Below are positions 62,681 through 64,000 of a stretch of 64,000 bases of DNA, one piece after another (position 1 is the first letter of the stretch; every line of letters starts with the position of its first letter). Location: positions 26,722,001-26,786,000 of the forward strand of contig CM060731.1 of assembly GCA_030704615.1 (NCBI GenBank). Direction: 5' to 3'. Source of the stretch: Takakia lepidozioides. Taxonomy: Eukaryota; Streptophyta; Takakiopsida; Takakiales; Takakiaceae. The notes beneath the pieces were generated by a model. It was given only the letters and a program-made list of their open reading frames with translations, had not been told where the DNA came from and made no database searches. The translations under genes and the position numbers were made by a program.

Positions 62681-63290
62681 TCCATGACAAACCATTGCAG
62701 CATGATTTGCATATTGAAACACAAAAACAGTCACGGGCTGCACCGGTGATATCAACGGAGCATGAAGCACTTGTTGTAGAGCCAAATGTGTATGGCCTGA
62801 GTGGAGAACATGGATGTTCACACCGTTATCACAGCCCACCACAACATCACACAGCCTATCACAGCCCACCACAGTTTGACACAATCTGTCACAGCCCAAC
62901 ACCGCCCACACGGGTTGCACAGTCCATAGGGTTAGTGACAGGTGGACGCGGGTTAACGTCAGAAAAGTGGCCGGCAAGTGAAATGACAGCTTGGAAGTCA
63001 GATTCGGAGAATGTGCCACGAGGTCAGGGGAAGACGGAGGCGTGTCTAAAAACGGGCACGTGGCCACTAGGGCGAAGCACACCACGGGGCATATATTGCA
63101 AAAGTGGGTGTCATCATGCAAGAGGACAAATTGGGCCGTCAAACTACCCGGTACATCAACCAAAACTATTTGTGGGCCCATTAATGCATTCAGGGCAAAC
63201 CCTTTACGAGTACAGAAAAAGGGGACTTTTGCCACATGTGCTGTCCTAGTGGACATTCCAGGTGGGAATGTCCACTGAGGGGGGTAAAAT

Positions 63291-64000
63291 TAAGAAGTTA
63301 CCCAAGGAGGCAACAGCCAACCAGGAGCGAGAATTTTATGCAGGTGGTTCCCTCCAAGAAACAAGAACAAGAAATTAGAAGAGTTATGAGCGGAAGAGGG
63401 GGCTCCGAATAACCAGTGTCTCGATGGGAGGGGCAATCAAAGCTATAACTTTGTAGCTATGGCGGATATTACAGATTATACGCTCGTTTTACTTCTTACA
63501 CAGTGGCGCAAGGACGGACGGGTTGAGAGTACATTCTCTCTCACTCGATACTTGCAAGCTCCACAGGCTTACATGCACTTACCCGTTCCTTTCTGTGCCA
63601 ACCATACTTTTATGCTCCACGCCTTGCAAGCTTTCCTAGAGCTATTTCAAACAAGGCCATCTTGTTTGTCTGGAATGAAGAGAATTTGGGGAATGGAGGA
63701 TGTCAGGGTGAAGAGCACCACGATTCTGCAGAAGCAGACAATTGCTACACCCTAGGCTGTGCAGCTGTTGAAGGAGTTGCGATTGGAAGGACTGCTACGC
63801 AAGGAATGGTCCTTGCATCATAGGGCGCTCATGATACAATTCATTCAGAACTTTGAACCTCAGACGGGAGTTACACAAGTGAGGGAGTAGATATAGAGAT
63901 TACTCCCCAATACTTGCAGCAATTGTTTGAATTACCATCAGGCCGTGTAAATGTGGATGAGCATAGGGCAAGATTGCAGATAGGCAATTTGTTCCAAGAA
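63291..64000 (+). other. Possible 3' LTR or start of another Ty3-type element
   Basis: The plus-strand frame 63459-63755 and following text (LLRKEWSLHHRALMIQF, then LQQLFELPSGRVNVDEHRA near 63915-63970) resemble the segment upstream of gag in the first element (FQRFLELPDGCKENI). This suggests a second element begins here and continues past the window. Alternatively the first part is a 3' LTR; no matching 5' LTR was found to test that. Confidence 0.4.

Larger units (their letters stand above)
55990..63290 (+). mobile_element. Ty3/gypsy LTR retrotransposon, decayed
   Basis: Order of domains is gag, protease, reverse transcriptase, RNase H, integrase, which defines Ty3/gypsy. An upstream segment (55994-56690) with frames such as RFLELPDGCKENI precedes the gag proper. 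No 5' LTR could be found before 55990, so the element is probably truncated or its LTR is diverged. A purine run GAGGGGGGTAAAA (63277-63289) after the integrase could be the polypurine tract with a 3' LTR following. Many stops and one-base shifts make it non-autonomous. Confidence 0.9.

Overview
The window looks like nuclear DNA of a land plant. Three intact or nearly intact spliced genes carry plant proteins (RBX1, the chloroplast one-helix protein OHP1 and a GDSL esterase/lipase). There is also a broken class III peroxidase and a broken PLS-DYW pentatricopeptide-repeat (PPR) locus. Introns have ordinary GT-AG ends and are often longer than the exons. The homogeneous DYW-type PPR arrays, the PPR-PDF fusion and the non-LTR retrotransposon lineages suggest a non-flowering plant (fern, lycophyte or bryophyte). 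That placement is inference; I cannot name a species.

Layout. 1-3520: no recognisable gene; a telomere-like repeat and a TGTCACTC-rich stretch. 3521-4752 (-): RBX1, five exons, intact. 4753-5231: shared divergent promoter holding a 103-bp tandem duplication. 5232-7919 (+): OHP1, four exons, intact. 7920-12055: nothing assignable. 12056-14403 (+): GDSL esterase/lipase, five exons, intact. 16075-21775 (-): an L1-type LINE (LINE-A) with a second, unrelated LINE (LINE-B) inserted between its reverse transcriptase motifs. 21776-29926: a large inverted repeat built from a DYW-PPR gene; both arms are pseudogenes, each with a tandem array of one ~101-residue PLS triplet. The spacer and right arm add a duplicated OSB-type PDF motif upstream of the PPR. 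31450-34690 (-): a decayed hAT DNA transposon. 39369-42492 (-): a class III peroxidase lacking its last exon. 44598-45343 (-): unidentified coding-like exons. 47865-49010: truncated LINE-A copies. 49741-55670 (-): pieces of a third LINE (LINE-C) with a chromodomain downstream, split by about 3.5 kb. 55990-63290 (+): a decayed Ty3/gypsy element, with what may be the start of another at the right edge.

How parts relate. RBX1 (cullin-RING ubiquitin ligase core) and OHP1 (photosystem II assembly) share a divergent promoter but no known pathway. The intact genes lie in the left 15 kb; the rest is mostly repeats and gene relics. Stop codons in the decayed elements are mostly explicable as C-to-T or G-to-A transitions, as expected from deamination of methylated cytosine, with single-base indels added. 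All multi-exon models were assembled by hand from frame, splice sites and remembered family consensus. No database search or transcript was available.
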